Assembly (NCBI RefSeq): GCF_028736925.1
Contig: NZ_JAQZAT010000007.1
Span: forward strand, 124,001 to 188,000
Source of the DNA: Flavivirga sp. 57AJ16
GTDB taxonomy: Bacteria; Bacteroidota; Bacteroidia; Flavobacteriales; Flavobacteriaceae
Direction of reading: 5' to 3'
Length of the DNA stretch: 64,000 bases
Below are positions 26,335 through 35,514 of the stretch, piece by piece (positions within the stretch are counted from its first letter, which is position 1; the number at the start of each line of letters is the position of its first letter). The position numbers were made by a program, and so were the translations under genes. A model generated the notes under the pieces. That model had not been told where the DNA came from and searched no databases. It was given only the letters and a program-made list of their open reading frames with translations.

Positions 26335-27672
26335 ATGGGGTTTGTAACCGATAAACAAACATTGGATGATTTAAACATCCTAGGGCGCTATAAAAGTAAT
26401 TCTATCTTCAGCATATTTAACCAAACGATAACTATTGGAGGTGGCAGATTATTGGAAAACATGTTTCAGCAACCTTTAACCCATGCTGAAGCCATTAATG
26501 AACGTAGCAAAATATTTTCATTTTTTGAAACACTAAATGTGTCTTTGCCTTTTGATAAAGAAGAGTTTGAAATTGTAGAGAATTATCTACGTAGCCCTGA
26601 ATCTAAAAATAAAATAGTTGCTGGTTTTAATATCACCAAAAGTAAACTATTGCATTTTATAGCTCATGATAGGGAATATGAGTTATTGCGGGAAGGTTTA
26701 GAAAAAACAATACCCCTTTTTTCTAAGTTAAAGCCTTTGATGAAAACCATTGAAAAAGCATCTATCAACACGCCATACTACAATAAAGCAAAAAAGATTG
26801 CTGACTTTTTGAGCAGTAAACATTTTGATCTGGTTATGGAACAATCTGTGCTCCCTTCATTTCCTTTAACGTTTCAAAATATATTAAAGTTCGATTACAT
26901 TTTTAGAGGGTTGTTTCATAATGAAATAGAAGGCTTATTAAAAGAACTATATGAATTAGATGTATATATAACTGTTTCAGATGTATCAATAAAAAAAGAC
27001 TTTAGTTACGCAAAAGCTGTAGATAAAAAAGAGGAATTCATTGACATAAAAGGTATGTATCATCCGTGTTTATCGGGAGCTGTCAAAAATGATGTACACA
27101 TCTGTAAAAAGCAAAATGTTTTCTTTTTAACAGGTGCAAATATGGCTGGTAAATCTACTCTTATGAAATCTTTTGGTGTTGCTGTTTATTTAGCACATAT
27201 GGGGTTTCCGGTAGCTGCAAGTGACATGACATTTTCAATTCACGAGGGGATTTATACTTCTATCAATGTTCCAGATAATTTAGAAAAAGGATATAGTCAC
27301 TTTTATGCTGAGGTATTACGTGTAAAACATGTAGCTGAAGAAGTAGCCACCAACAAACAGTTAGTAGTCATTTTTGATGAACTATTTAAAGGAACCAATG
27401 TAAAAGATGCTTCAGATGGAACCATAGCCATCGTTGATGCTTTTTCCAAAAGAAATGGAACATTTATTATTTCAACGCATATTATGGAAGCTGGAGAAGC
27501 TCTTAGAAAAACGAACAATAAATTGTTCTTTAAATATCTGCCCACCATAGTAAAAGGAAATGTACCAACCTATACTTATACTTTACATGAGGGGATAACA
27601 GATGATCGCCAAGGCATGATGATCATCCAAAATGAAAAAATACTGGATATTATCAATGGGAATATTAACTAA
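26335..27672 (+). CDS. MutS-family ATPase lacking mismatch-recognition domains, copy 2
   Basis: A 445-residue tandem paralogue of the preceding gene, with the same layout. The ATPase half carries LTGANMAGKSTLMKSFGVAV, MGFPVAASDM, DNLEKGYSHFYAEVLRVK, Walker B VIFDELFKGTNVKDASDG and STHIMEAGEAL. The N-terminal halves also align (ATG 26335 MGFVTDKQTLDDLNILGRYK against VDNQTISDLKIIGNNKGND in copy 1) but less strongly. MutS-family ATPases act as dimers, so the two copies could form a heterodimer. Spacing of 3 bases to copy 1 implies co-translation. No membrane segment or signal peptide is seen, so both should be cytoplasmic. Confidence 0.85.
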   Translation: MGFVTDKQTLDDLNILGRYKSNSIFSIFNQTITIGGGRLLENMFQQPLTHAEAINERSKIFSFFETLNVSLPFDKEEFEIVENYLRSPESKNKIVAGFNITKSKLLHFIAHDREYELLREGLEKTIPLFSKLKPLMKTIEKASINTPYYNKAKKIADFLSSKHFDLVMEQSVLPSFPLTFQNILKFDYIFRGLFHNEIEGLLKELYELDVYITVSDVSIKKDFSYAKAVDKKEEFIDIKGMYHPCLSGAVKNDVHICKKQNVFFLTGANMAGKSTLMKSFGVAVYLAHMGFPVAASDMTFSIHEGIYTSINVPDNLEKGYSHFYAEVLRVKHVAEEVATNKQLVVIFDELFKGTNVKDASDGTIAIVDAFSKRNGTFIISTHIMEAGEALRKTNNKLFFKYLPTIVKGNVPTYTYTLHEGITDDRQGMMIIQNEKILDIINGNIN

Positions 27673-27764
27673 AGAATTGAATTTTAACAAAAAATTGATA
27701 GGGATTACTGCCTATTGAATCATTATATAAATAACCTAAAAAAAGAAAAATAATAAGAACTATC

Positions 27765-30575
27765 ATGAAGCATATTTTAACCTTTACAATTCTATTATTC
27801 TTGGGGCTCGGTCAAAAAGGACAGTCACAATCACTGAACTATAACAATCGGCTACCAGAAGATAACTCTATAACAAAAGGAGTGTTGCCCAATGGTATGA
27901 CCTATTACATAAAAAGTACTAATGTCGTTAAGGATGCTGCTAGTTATTACATCATACAAAATGTAGGGTCTATTTTAGAGAATGATGACCAGCAAGGATT
28001 GGCACATTTTTTAGAACACATGGCATTTAACGGAACTAAAAATTTCCCTGGCAAAGGTATTTTAAATACACTCCAAAAACACGGGGCAGTATTTGGAAAG
28101 GACATTAATGCTTATACCAGTTTTGATGAAACCGTTTACAACTTAAGTAATATTCCAACCAAGGATGGATTGATAGACACTTGCTTAACGGTTTTAAAGG
28201 ATTGGTCTAATTATTTATTGTTAACCGATGAAGAGATTGATGCTGAACGTGGTGTGATTAAAGAAGAGTGGCGTACCCGTCAAAATGGTCAGATGCGTTT
28301 ATATAAAACATCATTGCCAATTGAGTTCAATCATTCAAAATATGCTAATCGCTTGCCAATTGGGTTAATGTCAATAGTGGAAAATTTTGAATACAAGGCA
28401 CTTCGCGATTTTTATCATGATTGGTACAGAACCGATTTACAGGCTATAGCTGTGATAGGCGATATTGATGTTGATGAGGTTGAAAAGAAAATAATAGAAA
28501 AATTCTCGGAAATTCCAGCTATAGAAAACCAAAGGGAGCGTTTTGTTGTAGATATTCCAGATAATGATGAGATGCTGTACAGTTTGGGAACGGACCCCGA
28601 GGTCTCAACGGCCTCCATCAGTTTTGGTATTCGGCATAAAAAATCACTGGGACAAGAGACCGTCGGGGATCTAAAGCGCCAGCTGTTGGAATCCATGGCG
28701 ATTGGCATGCTCTCGGCAAGGATCTCGGAGCAGGCCCAAAAACCGGACGCCCCCTTTTTGGGAGCAGGGGTAAGTTATAGGTCCATGTCCAGGACCTCCA
28801 AAGTGTTCAGCATCAGTGTTTATCCGAAAGAGAATAAGCAGAAAGAAGCTTTTGGTGCAGTTTTAACAGAAGTGAAAAGAGCCGTAAAATATGGGTACAC
28901 CCAGCCAGAGATAGACAGGGTCGTTGCACAGCTAAAGAGTTCTTACGAGAACCAGATTTCCAGATTGGACGATAGGGGCCATGGACAAATAGAGCGAGCC
29001 ATCCAGAGCAACTATCTTGAGAACAAGACCATTTCGGACGTAGAAAAGGAATATGAAATATCAAAACACATATTGGGGTACGTTACAAAAGAAGAGCTCC
29101 ACCAAACCATAAAGCGGTTGTACGCCAAGGACAATAGGTACCTGAACGTTACAGGGGTCAAGGGACAGGATAATCTAACGGAAGACCAAGCTATTGAAAT
29201 CATATCCAGTGTAGAAAACGATGGCGCCATTAGCCCATATACAGAAGACTTGCAAGGAGAAAGTTTGGTGTCAGGATTAAATATTAAAGATGGAACGATA
29301 ACAAACACCAAAACAAATAAGGATATTGGAGCCACTACTTTTGTGTTGGGCAATGGTATAAAAGTACATTACAGATTTGTTGATAAAGATAAGGACAAGG
29401 TGTCCTTGAGCGCGATCAGTTATGGAGGGACATCACTGTTAAGCCATGATGACCTGCCTTCTGCCAGTTTGCTGGGTAATTTGATCCAGATGTCCGGGCT
29501 GGGTGATTTCTCGGCAACAGACCTAAGAAAGGTTTTGGCAGGTAAAACGGCCCATGTGAGTATTGGCTTGGGGGATATCAGCGAAAGTGTCTCGGGATCA
29601 TCAAACACAAAAGACGTTGAGACCATGCTGCAAATGGTCTATCTGTACTTTGTGAGACCGCGTTTTGATGAACAGGCATTCCATGTCCTAAATGATAACA
29701 TAAGCAATTACATAACCAGAAGAAGTCAGGATGTCGGTGAAATAATGGGGGACAGCTTAACAGTTTCCATTTATGGAAAAGACAATCCTAAAAGGGCCAT
29801 TTTCAACCAAGAATACACAAATAAGATCTCTTTTGAAAAGATCAAGGCCGTATATGAGGATCGCTTTGCCGATGCCTCGGATTTTGAGTTCTTTATCGTG
29901 GGGGACGTAAAGGAAAACGACCTAAGGCCCCTTTTGGAGAAATATTTGGCCAGTATTCCAACAGGCCACATAAAAGAAACCTTTAAGGACAACGGTGCAG
30001 AATGGGTGTCAAGCAATATAGACAAGGACATCTATTTAAAAATGGAAGATCCCAAGGCATCGGTGAACATGGCCTATAAAAAGAAGATGCCTTACTCTCT
30101 TAAGGACGATATTTACACAAGCGCTCTAGGTAATATTCTGCAGTTACGTGTTACCGAAACCGTCAGGGAAGAGACAGGAGGGGCCTATAGCCCAAGAGCG
30201 ATGGCCAAGTTTTATCGAGAGCCCAGACCGATGGCCTATGTTTCTTTTAATTTTGACTGCAACCCCGACTTGGCTGATAAGCTTACGGAAATGGTCAAGG
30301 GAGAGCTTCAGGACATAGGCAATGGAAACATAAGGCCAGAAGACCTGGGCAAGATCAAAACAAATTTCATAAAAGAGCGTGAACAGTCAAAAGACAGGAA
30401 CGGTTATGACATGTCATTGCTTGTGAACTTCTTTAGATATAACTACAACATAGATGACCCAAAGAATTTTGAGGACATCGTAAATGGGATGGTAGCTAAG
30501 GACGTTCAGGAAATGGCGGGCAAGATTTTAAATGGCGCACAAACCTATGAGATCGTGTTCAAGCCTTTAAAGTAA
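27765..30575 (+). CDS. M16-family zinc metallopeptidase (insulinase/pitrilysin-like), secreted
   Basis: This 936-residue protein has a Sec signal peptide (LTFTILLFLGLGQKGQSQ). The N-terminal catalytic domain has the inverted zinc motif HFLEH (residues 81-85) with the downstream ERGVIKEEWRTR region that supplies the third ligand. The C-terminal half is a second, inactive M16 domain (LGNGIKVHYRFVDKDKDKVS and TVREETGGAYSPRAMA). Such enzymes degrade peptides in a closed chamber in the periplasm. It lies 92 bases after the MutS pair and in the same direction. From about 28570 the DNA becomes patchily richer in G and C, with a return to AT-rich sequence near 28830-28890 and 29200-29390, suggesting recombination with a foreign allele. 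Confidence 0.92.
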   Translation: MKHILTFTILLFLGLGQKGQSQSLNYNNRLPEDNSITKGVLPNGMTYYIKSTNVVKDAASYYIIQNVGSILENDDQQGLAHFLEHMAFNGTKNFPGKGILNTLQKHGAVFGKDINAYTSFDETVYNLSNIPTKDGLIDTCLTVLKDWSNYLLLTDEEIDAERGVIKEEWRTRQNGQMRLYKTSLPIEFNHSKYANRLPIGLMSIVENFEYKALRDFYHDWYRTDLQAIAVIGDIDVDEVEKKIIEKFSEIPAIENQRERFVVDIPDNDEMLYSLGTDPEVSTASISFGIRHKKSLGQETVGDLKRQLLESMAIGMLSARISEQAQKPDAPFLGAGVSYRSMSRTSKVFSISVYPKENKQKEAFGAVLTEVKRAVKYGYTQPEIDRVVAQLKSSYENQISRLDDRGHGQIERAIQSNYLENKTISDVEKEYEISKHILGYVTKEELHQTIKRLYAKDNRYLNVTGVKGQDNLTEDQAIEIISSVENDGAISPYTEDLQGESLVSGLNIKDGTITNTKTNKDIGATTFVLGNGIKVHYRFVDKDKDKVSLSAISYGGTSLLSHDDLPSASLLGNLIQMSGLGDFSATDLRKVLAGKTAHVSIGLGDISESVSGSSNTKDVETMLQMVYLYFVRPRFDEQAFHVLNDNISNYITRRSQDVGEIMGDSLTVSIYGKDNPKRAIFNQEYTNKISFEKIKAVYEDRFADASDFEFFIVGDVKENDLRPLLEKYLASIPTGHIKETFKDNGAEWVSSNIDKDIYLKMEDPKASVNMAYKKKMPYSLKDDIYTSALGNILQLRVTETVREETGGAYSPRAMAKFYREPRPMAYVSFNFDCNPDLADKLTEMVKGELQDIGNGNIRPEDLGKIKTNFIKEREQSKDRNGYDMSLLVNFFRYNYNIDDPKNFEDIVNGMVAKDVQEMAGKILNGAQTYEIVFKPLK

Positions 30576-30600
30576 TAAACGGAATAATTGAAATGTCCAC

Positions 30601-30697
30601 AAAGGGAATGGGAAGCAGATTTTTTTTGTATAGATCCAAAAAAACAGAAAACGATTGATAATGAATCTTAATTTTAGTTAAAGCAATCATTCCCTTT
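30601..30697. repeat. Ten-base inverted repeat flanking a 77-base spacer
   Basis: AAAGGGAATG (30601-30610) is repeated inverted as CATTCCCTTT (30688-30697). It lies just after the M16 stop. The arms could pair in RNA as the base of a long 3' hairpin; no T-run follows. Confidence 0.4.
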
Positions 30698-30817
30698 AAG
30701 GCATAAGAGACAAAAATAGTAGTCTGAAATAACCATGTTGATTTAAAATGATCATAAATTATTTTATAGTTGTTTTTTTGAGTTAGTCGCTTAAATTGGA
30801 TTATTTTGAGTTAGTTG

Positions 30818-30852
30818 CACGGCACTCCAGTGATGGGGTGTCGTGTTTTTTT
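30818..30852 (+). terminator. Rho-independent terminator after the M16 gene
   Basis: CACGGCACTCC (30818-30828) pairs with GGGGTGTCGTG (30835-30845) over 11 positions including two G-U pairs. The loop is six bases, and seven T residues follow immediately. It is the best terminator in the region and probably ends the first locus. Confidence 0.7.
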
Positions 30853-31610
30853 AAATGGTATGGTAGCAAGGCATTAAAGAAACAGTTTGTTTTTATGAGC
30901 AATTTCCCAAACAGCCAATAGCGTTTGAGGGTTTTTAAACATGGGTGCTTTGGCAGGAAAGAGGGTTAAGGATGAGAGTATTAAAATAAAAAAACCTTCC
31001 AATATAAGCACTAAATCGCAAAATATTTCCCAACTCAAGCGGTTTAAAAAAAACAATGATAGAAGAGTAAATCAGGGCTGTATAATAATATTTAGACAGC
31101 ATATTGTTATTTTTTTAGCCCTCATGGAAACAGTAAGAATGATAAAGAAAGTTCTACTGCCGAATGCTAAGGCTTAAACCTACAAATAATCTATTTTCCT
31201 TGCTGCTTAATAGCTAAACCATTTTAAGCTTTTAATAGATGTGACAGAACTAGGTTTGATAATAATTTGATTTCTATAAAAAAATAATAGCTTTTAGTCT
31301 TTTTTTATTTGATTTACAAGTTATTAAGCGTGTTTGCAATACATTTAAAATCTTTCAGTTTATTAATTTATTAAGATAATAAGCCAAAAAAGTTAGATAT
31401 TGCATCCAATATTAATGTTTTTTATGTATTCTGTATAAAATTACAGTTTTAATTATAATAACAACTAAAATTAAAAAAGGTGTTATTTATTAACCTTAAC
31501 TTTTTAATATCTTAAAGTAGTAGCATAAAAATTGACAATAATTTAATTTCAATTTTTATGATTTTTTTTATTATTGCGGTTAATTTGACTCCCAATCATA
31601 GCATATTTTT

Positions 31611-32156
31611 GTGAAAGAACTAGATAACAATTTTTTGAGTAGTAAAGATTTAAAGAAAATATTTTATTCACATTATGAGTCTTTGGTGGTGTATGCAAAG
31701 AGGTTTATATTTTCTATGGATGCATGTGAAGATTTGGTTCAAGATGTTTTTGTCGAACTATGGGAAAAGGAGGTGAAATTTCCTGATGAAGTTTCATTAA
31801 AAGCCTATTTATATAAAGTTGTTCGTAATAAATGCTATAATATTATAAAGCATAACAAAGTAAAAAATAAATATGCTGAAAATATTAAACATGCTATTGA
31901 GGATGATAATCTTTTTTTAAAACAAATAGTAGAGGAAGAAATTGTAAACCATTTATATAAAGCTATTGAAAAACTGCCAGAAAGAAAAAAAGAGATCATA
32001 AAGTTAAGCCTTAAAGGTTTAAAAAATAATGAGATTGCTGAAGAGTTAGGTATAAAACTCCAAACGGTCAAAACATTAAAGTCTCAATCGTATAAAATTC
32101 TGAGGGAACAATTTGCAGAGTTAAGCACTTTTATCTACTTTTTATTGATGGACTAA
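31611..32156 (+). CDS. ECF RNA polymerase sigma factor (FecI-like), second locus
   Basis: This 181-residue sigma factor starts at GTG 31611; no ATG lies near. Region 2 is seen as FSMDACEDLVQDVFVELWEK and VSLKAYLYKVVRNKCYNIIK, and region 4 as LPERKKEIIKLSLKGLKNNE with the helix-turn-helix IAEELGIKLQTVKTLKSQ. It resembles the first sigma factor of the window in layout but differs widely in sequence. It is the head of a sigma, FecR, SusCD signalling set and should activate the second locus when its anti-sigma factor releases it. Confidence 0.92.
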   Translation: MKELDNNFLSSKDLKKIFYSHYESLVVYAKRFIFSMDACEDLVQDVFVELWEKEVKFPDEVSLKAYLYKVVRNKCYNIIKHNKVKNKYAENIKHAIEDDNLFLKQIVEEEIVNHLYKAIEKLPERKKEIIKLSLKGLKNNEIAEELGIKLQTVKTLKSQSYKILREQFAELSTFIYFLLMD

Positions 32157-32365
32157 TTAGAATAGTCCTTAATACCCAAAATAAATTTTAAAAAAAATAA
32201 AAAAAAGCACTCCACAGATAATCTTCTAATAATTTGTTTTCAAGAGTGTTATATTGATATTTTCTGATTTTTACCCCTTTTAATTTATTTATTTCCTAAA
32301 AAAAAGTACTTTTTAATAGTACCTTATTAAAACATGGTTGTTATATAAATAAATAATTTAACGGA

Positions 32366-33538
32366 ATGATTGATTTTTTTACGATATCAAAACTAATTAT
32401 TAAAAAGTATTTGAAGGTTTTAAATGAAGCCGATAAAAATCAGTTCAATAAATTCAGTGTTCAATATCCATTTTTAAAGGATATTAAAATAGAGTCCTTA
32501 ATGGACAAGGTAGAACAGTATTCATCAATCAACAAAGACAAAGCTTGGGAAGCTATTGAGGATAAAGTACTTAAAAAAGACCCGGCAGTTATTCCATTAC
32601 AAAGAACGCCTTGGATTAAGTATGCAGTTGCTGCAACAATTATTGGAATTTTATTTTCAGTCTATTTAATAAAAATCAATTATTTCGGTTCTACAGAAAA
32701 AGTTGTTCCGGTAATAGTTAATATTGATACAATTGAACCAGGTACAAACAAAGCTACTTTGACTTTAGATGATGGATCCCATATTGTTTTGGAAAAGGGA
32801 GAATCATACAACACTAATGAAGCTAGTAGCAATGGCGAACAGATAATTTATAAGTCTGGACAGAGAACCTCATCCGAAATAGCATACAATTATTTAACAA
32901 TACCAAGAGGAGGGCAATTTAACATTAAGCTATCGGACGGTACTAAAGTATGGTTAAATTCAGAAACACAGTTAAAATACCCAATTAGTTTTATAAAAGG
33001 AGAAATACGACAAGTAGAGCTTGTTTATGGTGAAGCCTATTTTGATGTGTCACCAAGTACCGAGCACGAAGGTTCAAAATTTGTGGTAAGAAATCAAAAG
33101 CAGGATATAGAGGTATTGGGTACTGAGTTTAATATAAAGGCATATAAAGATGAAACAACCATATATACAACTCTTGTAGAAGGTAGGGTGTCAGTGTCTT
33201 CTGCACAAACAAATAAAGTATTAAAGCCAAATCAGCAATCAAAACTAAATCTTTTAGATAATTCTATTTCTGTTAATGAAGTTGATGTGTATAATGAGAT
33301 TTCATGGAAAGAAGGTGTATTTAGTTTTAATGGAAAGACGCTTCAAGAAGTTATGAAGGTTTTGTCTCGCTGGTATGATGTAGATGTAACTTTTGAAAAT
33401 GGAATTGATAAGAAAGAGGAGGAGTTCGTTGGTCTTTTTAGTAAAGATAAAGGCATAGAAAACATTTTAAAAACAATGAAAAATTCAGGAACAATAAATA
33501 ATTATGAAGTCTATGGTAAAAAAGTAATACTCAACTAA
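32366..33538 (+). CDS. FecR-family anti-sigma factor with DUF4974, second locus
   Basis: A 390-residue homologue of the first FecR. The cytoplasmic N-terminus is followed by one membrane helix (about residues 84-103, KYAVAATIIGILFSVYLI). The periplasmic FecR core has ATLTLDDGSHIVLEKGESY, YLTIPRGGQFNIKLSDGT, VWLNSETQLKYPISF and VLGTEFNIKAYKD. DUF4974 is at the C-terminus (VFSFNGKTLQEVMKVLSRWY). Bases 33014-33060 are identical to 15703-15749 of the first fecR, more than the rest of the genes would predict. It probably restrains the upstream sigma factor and listens to the STN domain of the SusC at 35515. A T9SS gene unusually separates it from susC. Confidence 0.93.
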   Translation: MIDFFTISKLIIKKYLKVLNEADKNQFNKFSVQYPFLKDIKIESLMDKVEQYSSINKDKAWEAIEDKVLKKDPAVIPLQRTPWIKYAVAATIIGILFSVYLIKINYFGSTEKVVPVIVNIDTIEPGTNKATLTLDDGSHIVLEKGESYNTNEASSNGEQIIYKSGQRTSSEIAYNYLTIPRGGQFNIKLSDGTKVWLNSETQLKYPISFIKGEIRQVELVYGEAYFDVSPSTEHEGSKFVVRNQKQDIEVLGTEFNIKAYKDETTIYTTLVEGRVSVSSAQTNKVLKPNQQSKLNLLDNSISVNEVDVYNEISWKEGVFSFNGKTLQEVMKVLSRWYDVDVTFENGIDKKEEEFVGLFSKDKGIENILKTMKNSGTINNYEVYGKKVILN

Positions 33539-33621
33539 AGGGATTTTGAGATAAGGCAATAATAAAGGTGTTGTCTATTTTATATAATTAACTATGACTA
33601 AACATTTAAAACTAAAACAGA

Positions 33622-35334
33622 ATGACAAAAATTACACTATTTATTTTAGTATGCTTAACAACTTTTATTGTTAACGCCCAAACAACTGTTTTTCAGGAAA
33701 ATTTTGAAACAGGCAATTCAGCAACACAATCTGTAGAAAATTGTAATGACGGGGATAGCGATTTTTTTATCAGAACAAATGGTTCAGATATAAGTTCAAA
33801 CTACGAGGTATCTGATAAGGAAGGAGATTACTTTTTTGCAGCTCAAGATTTAGATGGAGATTGTGGAAATATTACTCAAACGTTATTGTTTGATGATATT
33901 AATATATCAGGATATACAAGTTTAGCATTGTCGCTTCTTGCTGCAGAAGACCAAGCAGATGATGGATTAGGAGATTGGGATCCTGAAGATATGGTTTCAA
34001 TTGCTGTTGATTATGATAATAGTGGTACGTTTACTAAAGTATTGCAATTTGCTGCAGACAATTCCGCTAGTAATCGAACTCCTGGATTGGATGCAGATTT
34101 TGATGGCACTAATGATGGTACACAAAACCTTACAAGTGCTTTTGCAGAATTTACAGCACCTTTAGGTACAGGAACTGTAATGGATGTGTTAATAACATTT
34201 ACACTCACTTCTGGAGAGGAAGACATTGCTATTGATGATTTTCGTATTATAGATGGGGTGCCTCCATCTGTGGGTTTTGATACTATTACCACAAACTTAG
34301 AAGAAACAGATGCTACACAATCAATATCAATTCCAGTAACGTTGCTGGGCTATTCAGGTAGTAATGTTTCCTTAAGTGTTTCTGTAGATGGTTCTAGTAC
34401 AGCAGATGCAGGAGATTATACTTTAAATACGAGTACGCTTACTTTTACAGGGAATGGAACACAAAATATTTTAGTTGACATTCATGACGATGCCGATACT
34501 GGTGAATTAGAGTCTTTAGTGTTGGTTATGTCTGAAACGACCTCAACAGGTAGTACGTTGTTGAAAGATACACATACTATTTTTATTCAAGATGATGACT
34601 TTTTAGTAATTAATGAAGTTTTAACTAGACCGGACAGTGACGCTAATGGAGATGGAACAAGTAGTTCTTCAGAAGATGAGTTTATTGAGATCATTAATAA
34701 CAGTGGTTCGAGTATAGATATTTCAAATTATGAGATTCACGATGGTGCAGAAATGAGACATGTGTTTCTTTCTACAACAATTCCAGCAGGAGGATCTATA
34801 GTAATATTTGGTGGAGGAACTCCAACTGGTATTAGTGGTTTAGTGCAAACAGCAAGTACGGGCAGTTTTGCTCTTAATAATGGTGGTGATACGGTAACAC
34901 TTTACAATGGTGTAGGAGATATATTGTTACAACATGTATTTGGTGCTACACCAAACCTTTCCGATGGGTCTTTTGCAAGAAACCCTGATATTTCAGGAGC
35001 ATTTGTATTTCACACTACTATAGCAACTAATCCGGTAAAGTATTCACCAGGCTTATTTAATGCAGATGGAACTACTTTAAGCACTAAGGAAAATAGAATA
35101 TCACAAGATTTATTAATTTACCAAACTAAATACAATACACTAAAAGTAAAAGGGTTAGAGGATTCTAATGCTAATCTTAAAATGTATTCAGTATTAGGAA
35201 AGGAAATAGCAAGTGAAAGTTTATTAAATAATAAAGAGATTGATTTAACAAACTTATCAACCGGTATTTATTTTGTAAGAATTCAAGATAATAATGGTAT
35301 TTATTTAAAGAAAATATTCCTCAGGGGAAAATAA
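33622..35334 (+). CDS. Secreted lamin-tail-domain protein with T9SS type A sorting signal
   Basis: This 570-residue protein has a Sec signal peptide (TLFILVCLTTFIVNAQ). The N-terminal module (about 25-210) resembles a jelly-roll domain found in secreted Bacteroidota proteins (VFQENFETGNSA...DIAIDDFRIIDG). A Calx-beta-like region follows (about 215-320). Next comes a lamin-tail domain (LVINEVLTRPDSDANGDGTS, EDEFIEIINNSGSSIDISNY, IPAGGSIVIFGGG). The end is a type A T9SS sorting domain (LKMYSVLGKEIASESLL, LSTGIYFVRIQDNNGIYLKK). Lamin-tail domains in bacteria often accompany extracellular nucleases and phosphatases, which fits the EEP proteins of this locus. It is likely surface-displayed; its enzymatic or binding role is unknown. 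Confidence 0.85.
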   Translation: MTKITLFILVCLTTFIVNAQTTVFQENFETGNSATQSVENCNDGDSDFFIRTNGSDISSNYEVSDKEGDYFFAAQDLDGDCGNITQTLLFDDINISGYTSLALSLLAAEDQADDGLGDWDPEDMVSIAVDYDNSGTFTKVLQFAADNSASNRTPGLDADFDGTNDGTQNLTSAFAEFTAPLGTGTVMDVLITFTLTSGEEDIAIDDFRIIDGVPPSVGFDTITTNLEETDATQSISIPVTLLGYSGSNVSLSVSVDGSSTADAGDYTLNTSTLTFTGNGTQNILVDIHDDADTGELESLVLVMSETTSTGSTLLKDTHTIFIQDDDFLVINEVLTRPDSDANGDGTSSSSEDEFIEIINNSGSSIDISNYEIHDGAEMRHVFLSTTIPAGGSIVIFGGGTPTGISGLVQTASTGSFALNNGGDTVTLYNGVGDILLQHVFGATPNLSDGSFARNPDISGAFVFHTTIATNPVKYSPGLFNADGTTLSTKENRISQDLLIYQTKYNTLKVKGLEDSNANLKMYSVLGKEIASESLLNNKEIDLTNLSTGIYFVRIQDNNGIYLKKIFLRGK

Positions 35335-35426
35335 GTTTTTAGGGACTGAAAAATTTCCCAGTCAAAAATAATTATATTGGTAGTGAATAAAGAGTGCAAC
35401 TTAAGGTAATAAATAAAATAAAAAAA

Positions 35427-35470
35427 GGGAGCGAAATGAACATTTGGTCGTGGCTCAATTTCGTCCCTTC
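35427..35470 (+). promoter_or_regulatory. Conserved susC leader hairpin, copy 2
   Basis: GGGA-G-CGAAAT (35427-35437) pairs with ATTTCG-TCCC (35458-35467), leaving one bulged G and a 20-base loop containing ACATTTGGTCGTGG. In copy 1 (16299-16344) the sixth pair of the inner stem is G-C instead of A-T, on both sides, which preserves pairing. The element lies about 50 bases before the susC ATG in both loci. Confidence 0.6.
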
Positions 35471-35514
35471 ATCTTGTATAACTAAACTAATGTCTAATTA
35501 AACAAAGTAAATTT

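Larger units (their letters stand above)
30576..31610. other. Long gene-poor region between the two sigma/FecR/SusCD loci
   Basis: About 1,035 bases separate the M16 peptidase from the second sigma factor. It contains a wide inverted repeat (30601-30697), a likely terminator (30818-30852), a short direct repeat (TTGAGTTAGT at about 30778 and 30807) just before that terminator, and a very AT-rich right half. Frames of 60-78 codons around 30874-31177 on both strands have no protein-like features. The promoter of the second sigma gene must lie at the right end. Confidence 0.5.

Noticed and set aside
30874-31177. Overlapping frames on both strands (78 codons +, 60 codons -) in the long gap before the second sigma gene
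   Set aside because: Neither has recognisable motifs, signal peptide or good start context; composition looks like AT-rich intergenic DNA read by chance.
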